Positions 53,051-60,292 of a stretch of 64,000 bases of DNA are shown piece by piece (the stretch's first letter is position 1; the number at the start of each line of letters is the position of its first letter). This DNA is from Micavibrio sp. UBA6147 (GTDB lineage Bacteria > Pseudomonadota > Alphaproteobacteria > Micavibrionales > UBA1664), in the NCBI GenBank assembly GCA_002423185.1, contig DIUX01000001.1, forward strand, positions 578,050 through 642,049, read 5' to 3'. The translations under genes and the position numbers were made by a program. Below the pieces are notes generated by a model. The model was not told where the DNA came from, did no database searches, and worked only from the letters and a program-made list of their open reading frames with translations.

Positions 53051-53704
53051 ATGTACCTGTTCATTGATACCGAAACCACAGATTTGCCGGATGGCGAGTC
53101 TGTGAAGGACGGACAAGCGCGCGTTTGTCAGGTTGCGATGCTCCTGACAGACGCTGAAGGCAATTCGATTGCCGAGTTTTCAACCCTCATAAAGCCCGAT
53201 GGCTGGGTCGTTGGGGATGAATCCGGAGCGGTTCATGGCTTTACCACCGAAAAATGCGAAAAATACGGGCTGGATCACCGCCTCGTTTACGGCATATTCC
53301 AACATTTCGCGGCACAAGCCGATGTGATCGTTGCGCACAACACACGGTTTGACCGCCAGATGATGAAAATAGAAAACGCCTATAACGGCATGGGATTCCC
53401 TGAAAACAAATGGGTTTGCACCATGCGACACAGCACCGATATTTGCAAAATCCCGCCAACCGAAAAGATGATTGCCGCCGGCATGCATAACCAGTTCAAG
53501 GCACCGAGCCTGAATCAAGCGCTGCAAACCCTGTGCAATCGCACGATGGGGAGCGAGGCGCATGATGCGCTGTGGGATGTGCGTGCCTGTAAAGAGATTT
53601 TCTTTGCGTTAAAGGCTAGGGCAGAAAACCTCGGTCAAACCTTTCCGCCCGCGGATCGCGCCCCCTATAAGGGCAAAAAACCATGGACGCCGCGCAAGCC
53701 CTGA
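53051..53704 (+). CDS. DnaQ-like DEDDh 3'-5' exonuclease
   Basis: A 217-residue stand-alone exonuclease domain. The motifs are complete: MYLFIDTETTDLP (Asp, Glu) at the start, VIVAHNTRFDRQMM (Asp) near residue 92, and SEAHDALWDVRACKEIFF (His and Asp) near 168. This is the fold of the DNA polymerase III epsilon subunit, RNase T and related enzymes. Length and lack of other domains do not fit polymerase III epsilon closely, so a repair or RNA-processing role is possible. The C-terminal tail is basic and Pro-rich. Confidence 0.88.
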   Translation: MYLFIDTETTDLPDGESVKDGQARVCQVAMLLTDAEGNSIAEFSTLIKPDGWVVGDESGAVHGFTTEKCEKYGLDHRLVYGIFQHFAAQADVIVAHNTRFDRQMMKIENAYNGMGFPENKWVCTMRHSTDICKIPPTEKMIAAGMHNQFKAPSLNQALQTLCNRTMGSEAHDALWDVRACKEIFFALKARAENLGQTFPPADRAPYKGKKPWTPRKP

Positions 53705-53721
53705 GCAGGGCGAAGCATTCC

Positions 53722-54915
53722 TTAACGCGTTATCTTCAGACCGCTTTGTTGCAGAACTTGCCCGCAAGTGGCGGTTCCCTCTTGCCCCGAATATCGTGTG
53801 CGTGTGGCATTCACTTGAGCCGCAATACGTGTGCCTTCAACGGTCAGTCCGGACACATCCGAAGACCGATGAGCCAGAGAATCCGGTGATCCGGCATAAC
53901 GCCTTGCCACATCGCCGGCAATACGTGCCGTGAATTCGATAGGGTTGTGAAAATAGGCGTCATGCATATGACCGCTACTGGTATAATTATTGCCCTTGGC
54001 TTCTTTCCACAAAACAACAAGGTCGTATATCGGGTGGTCGGGCTTTAGCGTGCCGTCGTGAATATAGGCCAAAAAGCGCTTCTCCATCGAATGCGACACT
54101 TCATGGGCAATCGTGCTCATCATGCCGCGAAACCCGTTCGCGCGATCCGCAATCACCGTGATGATGTCACGAAAACCGGCATCTTGATAAAATCCTAATG
54201 TGGTTCCGCCCTCTGTATTTTGGCTGTCGCCGTACTCAACAAAGCTGAAGGAGGGGAGGCTGTACCGCTCATCCTTATCAAACTCGGACAAAAACACGTC
54301 ATACTGAATGTTTCCAATGCGCTGTGCCACGGCCTGCATATCATTATATGTCCATGTATCCTTACCGACCATTTCGATTAAAAATTCATCACTGGCCAAG
54401 CGTGCCGCAAACGCGTCATAGCGCGCCCCAAGCCATTGCATCGCTTGCGGCGAAAATTGCTCCGCCCGAACATCACCGAAAATTTGTGTCAGAATCGATG
54501 CTTTTGTTTCGTCAAATTTATAATCTGCCGCACCGATCAAAATCTCGTCGCGAATATCAAGCGGCAAGCCCGATAAAAACGTCCCGCTATACTGGGGCTG
54601 CGTGCCTTTATGTTGCATAAAGGTCTGGTTGTTATCAACGGTGGCCTGTAACGCGCCTTTATATCCGACACTGCGGATCGTGTAGGCCGTAAGGTAATTG
54701 AAACAAACCTGAAGGTCGCCGCGCACATATGTAGGATAGGTGTTGAACGCATCCCGAAGGCTCACCTCCGCAGGGTCAAACGTCGCGCGCTCATGATCCT
54801 TCGAATAATCGGGATCGGGCTGTAAGGCAGTGTAGGCGCAGCTTATGACAGCACCGGCAATGACACCCTTGTACCACCAACCTTTAGATGTTTTTTTCTT
54901 TTGTGTTGATGGCAT
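53722..54915 (-). CDS. Membrane-anchored putative zinc metallopeptidase of unknown family
   Basis: A 397-residue protein with a Lys-rich start (STQKKKTSKGWWYKG) and one membrane helix at about residues 16-31 (VIAGAVISCAYTALQ), so the rest is likely periplasmic. MMSTIAHEVSHSMEKRF near residue 270 is an HExxH zinc site, and FHNPIEFTARIAGD about 60 residues later offers the third ligand Glu, as in gluzincins. I could not assign it to a known family. Its four or so Cys residues and the periplasmic site fit a secreted enzyme. It is convergent with the exonuclease gene and is followed upstream by a divergent exported protein. Confidence 0.75.
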   Translation of the reverse strand: MPSTQKKKTSKGWWYKGVIAGAVISCAYTALQPDPDYSKDHERATFDPAEVSLRDAFNTYPTYVRGDLQVCFNYLTAYTIRSVGYKGALQATVDNNQTFMQHKGTQPQYSGTFLSGLPLDIRDEILIGAADYKFDETKASILTQIFGDVRAEQFSPQAMQWLGARYDAFAARLASDEFLIEMVGKDTWTYNDMQAVAQRIGNIQYDVFLSEFDKDERYSLPSFSFVEYGDSQNTEGGTTLGFYQDAGFRDIITVIADRANGFRGMMSTIAHEVSHSMEKRFLAYIHDGTLKPDHPIYDLVVLWKEAKGNNYTSSGHMHDAYFHNPIEFTARIAGDVARRYAGSPDSLAHRSSDVSGLTVEGTRIAAQVNATRTRYSGQEGTATCGQVLQQSGLKITR

Positions 54916-55129
54916 TCCCCGAGCTCTTTAATTAATTTTTTTTATTTATTATTATGAATAATAATATTAGCGGAAATGCCCAAAACTGTCAAACAATACG
55001 CATCCCGTCAAACGCCCCTTAAACCAAAGGCGCGCGACATAATGACCACGACGCCTAAAACCACATGACACGCGCCGCCGAGCTGGCGTAGGATGCGTCA
55101 TTGTGCGGGTCGAAATTCACAGGAAAACA

Positions 55130-55579
55130 ATGCCGTCATTCAACACATTATTCAACAAAACCGCGCGCGGCTTGGCTCTTGGCCTTGCGTTTATGGGGGC
55201 AGGGAGCTTTACCCTCAGCCAGCCGGGCAATGATGTCTTGCTTCACACGGCCTTGGTTCGTATTGAACTCCAGCCCGCCTACCAACATGTGAAAGACACA
55301 TATGGTATGACGTCGCTTAGCTATGCCGATTTTATTGCAAATGCGGGATTTTACCTTGGGCTGGCTTATAACGGCGATTTTGACCGTGTTATGACGATGC
55401 TGGACAAGATCGGTGCGTCAACACAAGGCCTGTGCATCACGCCGCCACCCGCAAGCCAAAATGAGGATGACCCGCAAAGAAAAGACAACCATTCCTCAAC
55501 CGCTTGCCACGCCGTGTGCAGCAACAGATCCCGCCTCAAAAAAGGCGCGGGATGCGACCATGGCCCCGAACTGGCCTAG
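55130..55579 (+). CDS. Small exported protein of unknown function
   Basis: Starting at ATG 55130 (MPSFNTLFNK), the 149-residue frame has a signal-peptide-like N-terminus (ARGLALGLAFMGAGSFTLS). Residues 40-100 look protein-like (YADFIANAGFYLGLAYNGDFD), whereas the last 45 residues are polar and low in order (DDPQRKDNHSSTACHAV). The tail may be real, or the frame may have shifted. The upstream codon at 55103 is also in frame. It is divergent from the metallopeptidase gene over about 210 bases and ends 125 bases before tRNA-Pro. Confidence 0.5.
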   Translation: MPSFNTLFNKTARGLALGLAFMGAGSFTLSQPGNDVLLHTALVRIELQPAYQHVKDTYGMTSLSYADFIANAGFYLGLAYNGDFDRVMTMLDKIGASTQGLCITPPPASQNEDDPQRKDNHSSTACHAVCSNRSRLKKGAGCDHGPELA

Positions 55580-55660
55580 GCGAACAAAAGACGCACCCCA
55601 AAAAAGAGCCACAGGCCGCCCTCACAAACACTTGTTGCCATCTTTTTTCAAAAAAGAATA

Positions 55661-55690
55661 TTGCAATCGCCAAGGCAAAACGTATATAAC
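55661..55690 (+). promoter_or_regulatory. Predicted promoter of tRNA-Pro
   Basis: A -35 box TTGCAA (55661-55666) and a -10 box TATAAC (55685-55690) with 18 bases between them would start transcription about eight bases before the mature tRNA end at 55705. Confidence 0.5.
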
Positions 55691-55704
55691 GCTGTTCTGG
55701 TCAA

Positions 55705-55781
55705 CGGGATGTAGCTCAGCCTGGTAGAGCACTGTGTTCGGGACGCAGGGGCCGGAGGTTCGAATCCTCTCATCCCGACCA
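55705..55781 (+). tRNA. tRNA-Pro (anticodon CGG)
   Basis: A complete cloverleaf of 77 bases including an encoded CCA. The acceptor stem is CGGGATG/CATCCCG with C1 and G72, typical of bacterial tRNA-Pro. The D arm holds GTAGCTCAGCCTGGTAGAGC, the anticodon stem CTGTG/CGCAG encloses TTCGGGA, which gives CGG, and the T arm contains GGTTCGAATCC. It reads CCG codons. It stands alone inside a run of orphan genes; no integrase or 3'-end duplicate was seen nearby. Confidence 0.95.
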
Positions 55782-55800
55782 TTTCATGAATTTTCAGCCC

Positions 55801-56760
55801 TTAATGATAGCCGTAATAACCGATCCAGCCGTTTACGCGGGATTTTGGGGTGAGGGCGGTGATTTTTTTGTGGGCGCTTGCGACATGCGCATTGTGCACG
55901 TCCGGCGGGGTGGAGGCGGCCTTGCGCAGCGCTGCTTTGATCGCGCTTATCCCGTGCGCAGGTGCGGGGCGCAGCCCTGCGGCAGGCGGCGTGTGGCGCG
56001 AAAGATAGGAGTCGGGATCATAGCCGTCAACAATCGAGAAATACGGCATAAACCGTCCTACTGTTCGCTCTTGATCGGCATAGAGCCCAGCATTTGATTC
56101 GACATTGCCCTTATACCCGCCGATAAAATCCATGAAGGCTCCTTGGACACCGCTCACCACACGAAGTGGGACGGGCGCGGACAGCGTTTGTTCGTCATCA
56201 CATGGATTCATGGCAAAACAGATGGCTTGTGATGTGCTTGGGGCATTCATCTTATAAACAAGGACATCCAGCAATTCATCGACTTTTTTGTCTTCAGTGC
56301 CTTGCTGTTTGGAATATTGGTCAAGCGCCGACAAAAACGTGGCAAGGCCGCTGCCCATACTCGCCATTTCAACCAATACAGGCTTTTGCCCCGATTGATC
56401 GCGTATGTGAACAAGGTCAAGCGGCGATAATTTTTGATCCGCCAGATAATTGAAATAGCGCCCCAAAGACCCCTCCGACACACGCCGCATGGTATCCTTC
56501 GTAAAGGTGAGGCATTCGCCGTTTTCTTTGGCTCTGTATGCTTTGCTGTCGAGTTGGTGCAGGCGTCCGCTAAAGGGAATGAACCGTATATTTTGCGGGC
56601 GATGATCAAGACCGCGCAGCATCGCGGTGGTGGCACAAAGCCAAGACGGGCTGTGCCCAAGGGACAAAAGAACACGATCAGGATGAGCCGCATCAAGGTC
56701 ACGCGCCATCGCAACCATCAAATGCACATAATCTTCATCAGCCCACCATTTCATAGACAC
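55801..56760 (-). CDS. Unknown cytosolic protein next to tRNA-Pro
   Basis: A 319-residue protein without a signal peptide or membrane helix. It starts MSMKWWADEDYVHLMVAMAR. Two stretches stand out: RVLLSLGHSPSWLCATTAML near residue 29 and KPVLVEMASMGSGLATFLSA near 125. The second, a beta strand followed by a Gly-rich turn and a helix, recalls a nucleotide- or phosphoribosyl-binding loop, but this is an impression only. The C-terminal 60 residues are Ala/Pro/His-rich. It ends 20 bases after the tRNA, on the opposite strand. Composition resembles its neighbours. Confidence 0.7.
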   Translation of the reverse strand: MSMKWWADEDYVHLMVAMARDLDAAHPDRVLLSLGHSPSWLCATTAMLRGLDHRPQNIRFIPFSGRLHQLDSKAYRAKENGECLTFTKDTMRRVSEGSLGRYFNYLADQKLSPLDLVHIRDQSGQKPVLVEMASMGSGLATFLSALDQYSKQQGTEDKKVDELLDVLVYKMNAPSTSQAICFAMNPCDDEQTLSAPVPLRVVSGVQGAFMDFIGGYKGNVESNAGLYADQERTVGRFMPYFSIVDGYDPDSYLSRHTPPAAGLRPAPAHGISAIKAALRKAASTPPDVHNAHVASAHKKITALTPKSRVNGWIGYYGYH

Positions 56761-56969
56761 GACCTTACCTTGCAGAATTGGGATGACAAGAGATACATAA
56801 TATGGAAAAAGAAAGCAAGGTTTTTATAACGCCATACAGGCCAAGACCTGCCTTGATTTTTCAATCATAAAGACGTAATCATAACTGGATTATACGCCAT
56901 AGTACAACTTGGGCAACATCACGGCACATTGTTAGACAGAGTTTGAAAACACAGATAAAAGGACATCCT

Positions 56970-58097
56970 ATGGCAATCTTACTCCACCGCACCGCCTTTA
57001 CCGCCTTGGTTTGCTGTATGCTCGCGGGGTGCGCCGCACCGTCCGCCGTGATGCCGCAAGGATCGACCGCCGAGATTGAACAAGAAGCCAAAATCCAGAA
57101 AAACATGGTCGTCCAGCGCGTCATAGATGAAGACACACGGCTTCAAAACGTGGCCTTCCCGATATGGGTGGCCAATGCCGATTTATGCCCGCAAAAAACG
57201 TATACGGCGGGCATCGAGATGTGGAATATTCACGCCATACCGAAAGAGTATAAAGACAGCTTTCAAGACCTCTACAGCCTCGATGACGCCTTACGCATCA
57301 GCCGCGTCACGATGAACTCTCCCGCCGCAAAGGCCGGCCTGAAGGCGGGGGACGTCATTGTCGCCATACAAGACAAACCGGTGGGAACAGGCAAAAAAGC
57401 CCTGAGCGATGCGGTCAAAGCCTTTGACGACATTGAAGGGGCGGCGGTTGATATTACTTATGAACGGGACGGGGAGCGAAGCACACGCACCATTGCGCGC
57501 ATTGAGGCCTGCGATGATGCCATCGTCTATGACCCTCATGACACCAACATCAACGCTTTTGCCGATGGGGAGGCTATTTACATGACGCGCGGCATGATGC
57601 GCTTCACCGATAATGACACGGAGCTTGCCCTCGTCCTCAGCCACGAATTGGCGCATAACGCGATGTTGCATTCCGACAAGAAAGGCCAAAACGCCATAGG
57701 GGTCGGGCTTGCCGGTTTAGCGCTCGAAGTTTTGATTGTCGCGGCGGGCGGTATTCCTGATGGCTCTCTCACCCGCACCGCCGCCGGAATCGGCGGACAA
57801 ATCAACAGCGTCGAATTTGAGCAAGAAGCCGATTATGTCGGGATGTATTTTATGGCGAGAGCGGGGCATGACACGCAAGGTGTTGCATCCTTTTGGCGGC
57901 GCATGGCATCCGAAAACAGCGCCAACAGCATCGTACAACGCGACACCCACCCAACCGCGCCGGAACGTTTTGTCGCCATAGAAAAAACGCATGAGGAAAT
58001 CGAAGCCAGAAAAGCCAAGGGAGAACAACTCGTTCCCATCCTAAAGAAAGAGAACGGCACCTTGAAAGGCGCCAAAACGATCACCTTGAATAATTAA
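56970..58097 (+). CDS. PDZ-M48 metallopeptidase lipoprotein
   Basis: A 375-residue lipoprotein: MLAGC lipobox with Cys21 after a hydrophobic signal, a coiled part, a PDZ-like domain at about residues 105-175 (SRVTMNSPAAKAGLKAGDVI), and an M48 protease domain with LVLSHELAHNAMLHSDKKG near residue 225 and FEQEADYVGMYFMARAG near 285 (third zinc ligand). ATG 56970 follows AAAGGACATCCT. It is probably at the periplasmic face of the outer membrane. M48 lipoproteins such as BepA and LoiP act in outer-membrane quality control. The C-terminus is Lys-rich. Confidence 0.88.
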   Translation: MAILLHRTAFTALVCCMLAGCAAPSAVMPQGSTAEIEQEAKIQKNMVVQRVIDEDTRLQNVAFPIWVANADLCPQKTYTAGIEMWNIHAIPKEYKDSFQDLYSLDDALRISRVTMNSPAAKAGLKAGDVIVAIQDKPVGTGKKALSDAVKAFDDIEGAAVDITYERDGERSTRTIARIEACDDAIVYDPHDTNINAFADGEAIYMTRGMMRFTDNDTELALVLSHELAHNAMLHSDKKGQNAIGVGLAGLALEVLIVAAGGIPDGSLTRTAAGIGGQINSVEFEQEADYVGMYFMARAGHDTQGVASFWRRMASENSANSIVQRDTHPTAPERFVAIEKTHEEIEARKAKGEQLVPILKKENGTLKGAKTITLNN

Positions 58098-58108
58098 AAC
58101 GGGAACAA

Positions 58109-58147
58109 AAACGCCGCAAACGCTTAAAATAAGGCTTGCGGCGTTTG
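58109..58147. terminator. Bidirectional terminator behind the M48 gene
   Basis: AAACGCCGCAA (58109-58119) pairs perfectly with TTGCGGCGTTT (58136-58146). It lies between the convergent M48 gene and the small membrane protein gene, with A-tract and T-rich sides that suit both directions. Confidence 0.8.
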
Positions 58148-58179
58148 TATTTATTGGCCAAAGCCTAAGCCCGAAACGG

Positions 58180-58401
58180 TTATTCCGCGGCGTCTTGAAC
58201 TTCGTCTTTAATGCGCTCGGCTGGGGTTCTGCTTTCCATCTCGCGCGCGGCATCATCAATCCCGCTATCCAGTTTTTCAACGGCATCGCCGAATCTTTCG
58301 CCCGTGCTGCGTGTGTCAGGTTTGGTCAAAATACTGTAGCCGACCACAGATACAATCACCACGGCGGCGACGATGAGAATAGTTTTACTGTTGTTATTCA
58401 T
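58180..58401 (-). CDS. Small single-helix membrane protein
   Basis: From ATG 58401 (MNNNSKTILIVAAVVIVSV) the frame encodes 73 residues. One membrane helix occupies about residues 8-25 (ILIVAAVVIVSVVGYSIL), followed by a charged helix (ERFGDAVEKLDSGIDDAARE). AAGGA at good spacing supports this start; the longer frame to 58479 does not have one. This architecture recalls YtxH- or stress-type small proteins, but no family is assigned. Confidence 0.65.
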   Translation of the reverse strand: MNNNSKTILIVAAVVIVSVVGYSILTKPDTRSTGERFGDAVEKLDSGIDDAAREMESRTPAERIKDEVQDAAE

Positions 58402-58488
58402 TATGAGTGTTCCTTGTCTGAATTTTATAACGTCTTCAGACAAAGAACGCGCAGACAAACAATAAGTTCCCTCAGCCAATAAGTTCCC

Positions 58489-58782
58489 TCAGCGCACAAA
58501 CCAGCGCACGCGCCACTCGGCCTTGGCCTGCTCCTTGGTCAAGCCTTGCGACATACGAAGGGCGAGAAACGACCGGTAATGAAAGAATGTCGTCACCGCG
58601 CCAATGGCGAATAAGACCGCGCCAAACACGGCAAACCCAACGGCCAAGACCGCAAAGGTAAAAATAGCCCCCGCAAGCAGCGCACCAAAAACACAAACAG
58701 CCAATAATCCGCCCACCATGAACTTGGCGCGTTTCCAGAAATATTCGCGTTTTTCGGTCGGCGTGTGCCGGATGATAATCAT
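58489..58782 (-). CDS. Small protein with two membrane helices
   Basis: A 97-residue frame from ATG 58782 (MIIIRHTPTEKREYFWKRAK) with helices at about residues 22-42 (MVGGLLAVCVFGALLAGAIF) and 44-64 (FAVLAVGFAVFGAVLFAIGA), and a basic C-terminus (KAEWRVRWFVR). No family is recognised. The start is preceded by GGAAGAG. It stands upstream of the previous small membrane protein on the same strand, 87 bases away, and is divergent from the sugar locus. Confidence 0.65.
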   Translation of the reverse strand: MIIIRHTPTEKREYFWKRAKFMVGGLLAVCVFGALLAGAIFTFAVLAVGFAVFGAVLFAIGAVTTFFHYRSFLALRMSQGLTKEQAKAEWRVRWFVR

Positions 58783-58894
58783 GTTTATACACTCTTCCAT
58801 AGCCATTGATTTCGGCTATATTTCGATATAGCTTCAACAGATTCAGAACCATATAATAAAAACACCGAACCATACAATTGGAAACGCCCTTCGC

Positions 58895-59497
58895 ATGATC
58901 ACCATTTTGGATGCAGGCATCAGCAACATCGGGTCTTTGCAGAACATGCTCAAGAAGATCGGTGAAAAAGTGATCGTCACGCGGGACATTGAGGTATTGT
59001 CAAAGGCTGAACGGCTTATCCTTCCTGGGGTCGGGGCATTTGATGCGGGGATACAGCGCCTGCATGACGCGGGCGTGATCGACACTTTGAATGATTTGGC
59101 CTATCGCCGCGCTATTCCCATTCTCGGCATATGCCTTGGTATGCATCTTATGTGCCGGTCAAGCGAGGAGGGGACATTGAAGGGGCTCGGCTTTTTCGAT
59201 GCAGACGTCAAAAAAATCAACACCGGCAACACATTGAAAGTGCCGCATATGGGGTGGAATAACACACACCCGTGCAATGATCACCCACTGATGCACAGTG
59301 ATGACAAAATGCGGTTTTACTACGTTCATTCCTTTCACCCCCATTGCGACCACCAAGGCGACCGCATCGCCACCGCCAGATACGGACAAGACCTTACGGT
59401 CGGCCTCGCCAAAGACAACCTTATGGCGGTTCAGTTCCATCCGGAAAAGAGCCACCGTTTCGGTATGCGCTTGCTCTCTAACTTCGCAAAGATATAA
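58895..59497 (+). CDS. HisH-like glutamine amidotransferase of the acetamidino-sugar cassette
   Basis: Class I glutaminase of 200 residues. The nucleophile Cys is in ILGICLGMHLM near residue 85, and the His/Glu pair in QFHPEKSHRFG near 182. It supplies ammonia to the partner HisF-like synthase. In this context, followed by a HisF-like gene and an N-acetyl-sugar amidotransferase, it belongs to sugar modification of surface glycans rather than histidine synthesis; no other his gene is here. The order H-F-amidotransferase matches Pseudomonas wbp-type and related clusters. Confidence 0.92.
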   Translation: MITILDAGISNIGSLQNMLKKIGEKVIVTRDIEVLSKAERLILPGVGAFDAGIQRLHDAGVIDTLNDLAYRRAIPILGICLGMHLMCRSSEEGTLKGLGFFDADVKKINTGNTLKVPHMGWNNTHPCNDHPLMHSDDKMRFYYVHSFHPHCDHQGDRIATARYGQDLTVGLAKDNLMAVQFHPEKSHRFGMRLLSNFAKI

Positions 59498-59515
59498 AAA
59501 AGATATAAATAAGCC

Positions 59516-60292
59516 ATGCACCGCGCCCGCATCATTCCTGTCTTATTGCTCAAAGGTCATGGGCTTGTGAAGTCGCAGCGCTTTACCGACTACACCTATG
59601 TCGGCGACCCGATGAATGCCATCCGCATCTTCAATGAAAAAGAAACGGATGAATTGATCCTCCTCGACATCATGGCGAGCAAATCAGGCCGCGGCCCAGA
59701 TATGGAGTACCTTAGAAAACTCACCGATGAATGCTTTATGCCCTTGGCCTATGGCGGCGGCATCACCACCATCGACCAGATGCATGAACTGTTTCGCATG
59801 GGCATAGAAAAAGTTATTTTAAACAGCGCAGTGCTTGACAATCTTAATCTTGTTTCTGAGGCTGCATCGGTGTTTGGTCGCCAAAGCGTTGTCGGGTGCA
59901 TTGATTACACCAACAAAATCCTCGGCGGCCGAAAAACATTCAGCCACACCGGACAAAAAGCCAAAATATCCAACCCGATGGACTTTGCCAAAGCCCTCGA
60001 AGACGCCGGATGCGGCGAAATCATGATCCAGCATGTGGACAGGGATGGAATGCAAACGGGCTTTGATCTTGACTTTTGTCATCAAATGGCTAAAACCGTT
60101 TCGATACCGGTAGTAGCTTGCGGAGGAGGGGGTACGTTGGAACATTTCCGTTCCGTATTGCTCGACGGTCAGGTTTCTGCCGCTGCGGGCGGAAGTTTTT
60201 TCGTCTTTCGGGGAAAACACAGGGCTGTCCTTATTACATACCCTAAGCCAGACGACATAGAAGCTATTTATGAGCACACAAACACAGCCTAA
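59516..60292 (+). CDS. HisF-like protein of the acetamidino-sugar cassette
   Basis: A 258-residue beta/alpha barrel. MHRARIIPVLLLKGHGLVKS opens the protein where HisF has RIIPCLD, ELILLDIMASKSGRGPD follows near residue 42, YGGGITTIDQM near 80, and VDRDGMQTGFDLDF near 177. The glutamine tunnel partner is the HisH-like gene 18 bases upstream. The KGHG motif and the cluster context place it with the AglZ/HisF2 acetamidino-modification group. It overlaps the amidotransferase gene by 23 bases. Confidence 0.9.
   Translation: MHRARIIPVLLLKGHGLVKSQRFTDYTYVGDPMNAIRIFNEKETDELILLDIMASKSGRGPDMEYLRKLTDECFMPLAYGGGITTIDQMHELFRMGIEKVILNSAVLDNLNLVSEAASVFGRQSVVGCIDYTNKILGGRKTFSHTGQKAKISNPMDFAKALEDAGCGEIMIQHVDRDGMQTGFDLDFCHQMAKTVSIPVVACGGGGTLEHFRSVLLDGQVSAAAGGSFFVFRGKHRAVLITYPKPDDIEAIYEHTNTA

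Noticed and set aside
55413..55727. Frame of 104 codons running into tRNA-Pro
   Set aside because: It ends inside the tRNA and has no good ribosome site.
55705..56760. Genomic island with integrase at tRNA-Pro
   Set aside because: No integrase, transposase or duplicated tRNA end was seen in the window.
58895..60292. HisH/HisF as histidine biosynthesis genes
   Set aside because: They are directly linked to an N-acetyl-sugar amidotransferase and polysaccharide genes, and no other his gene is near.
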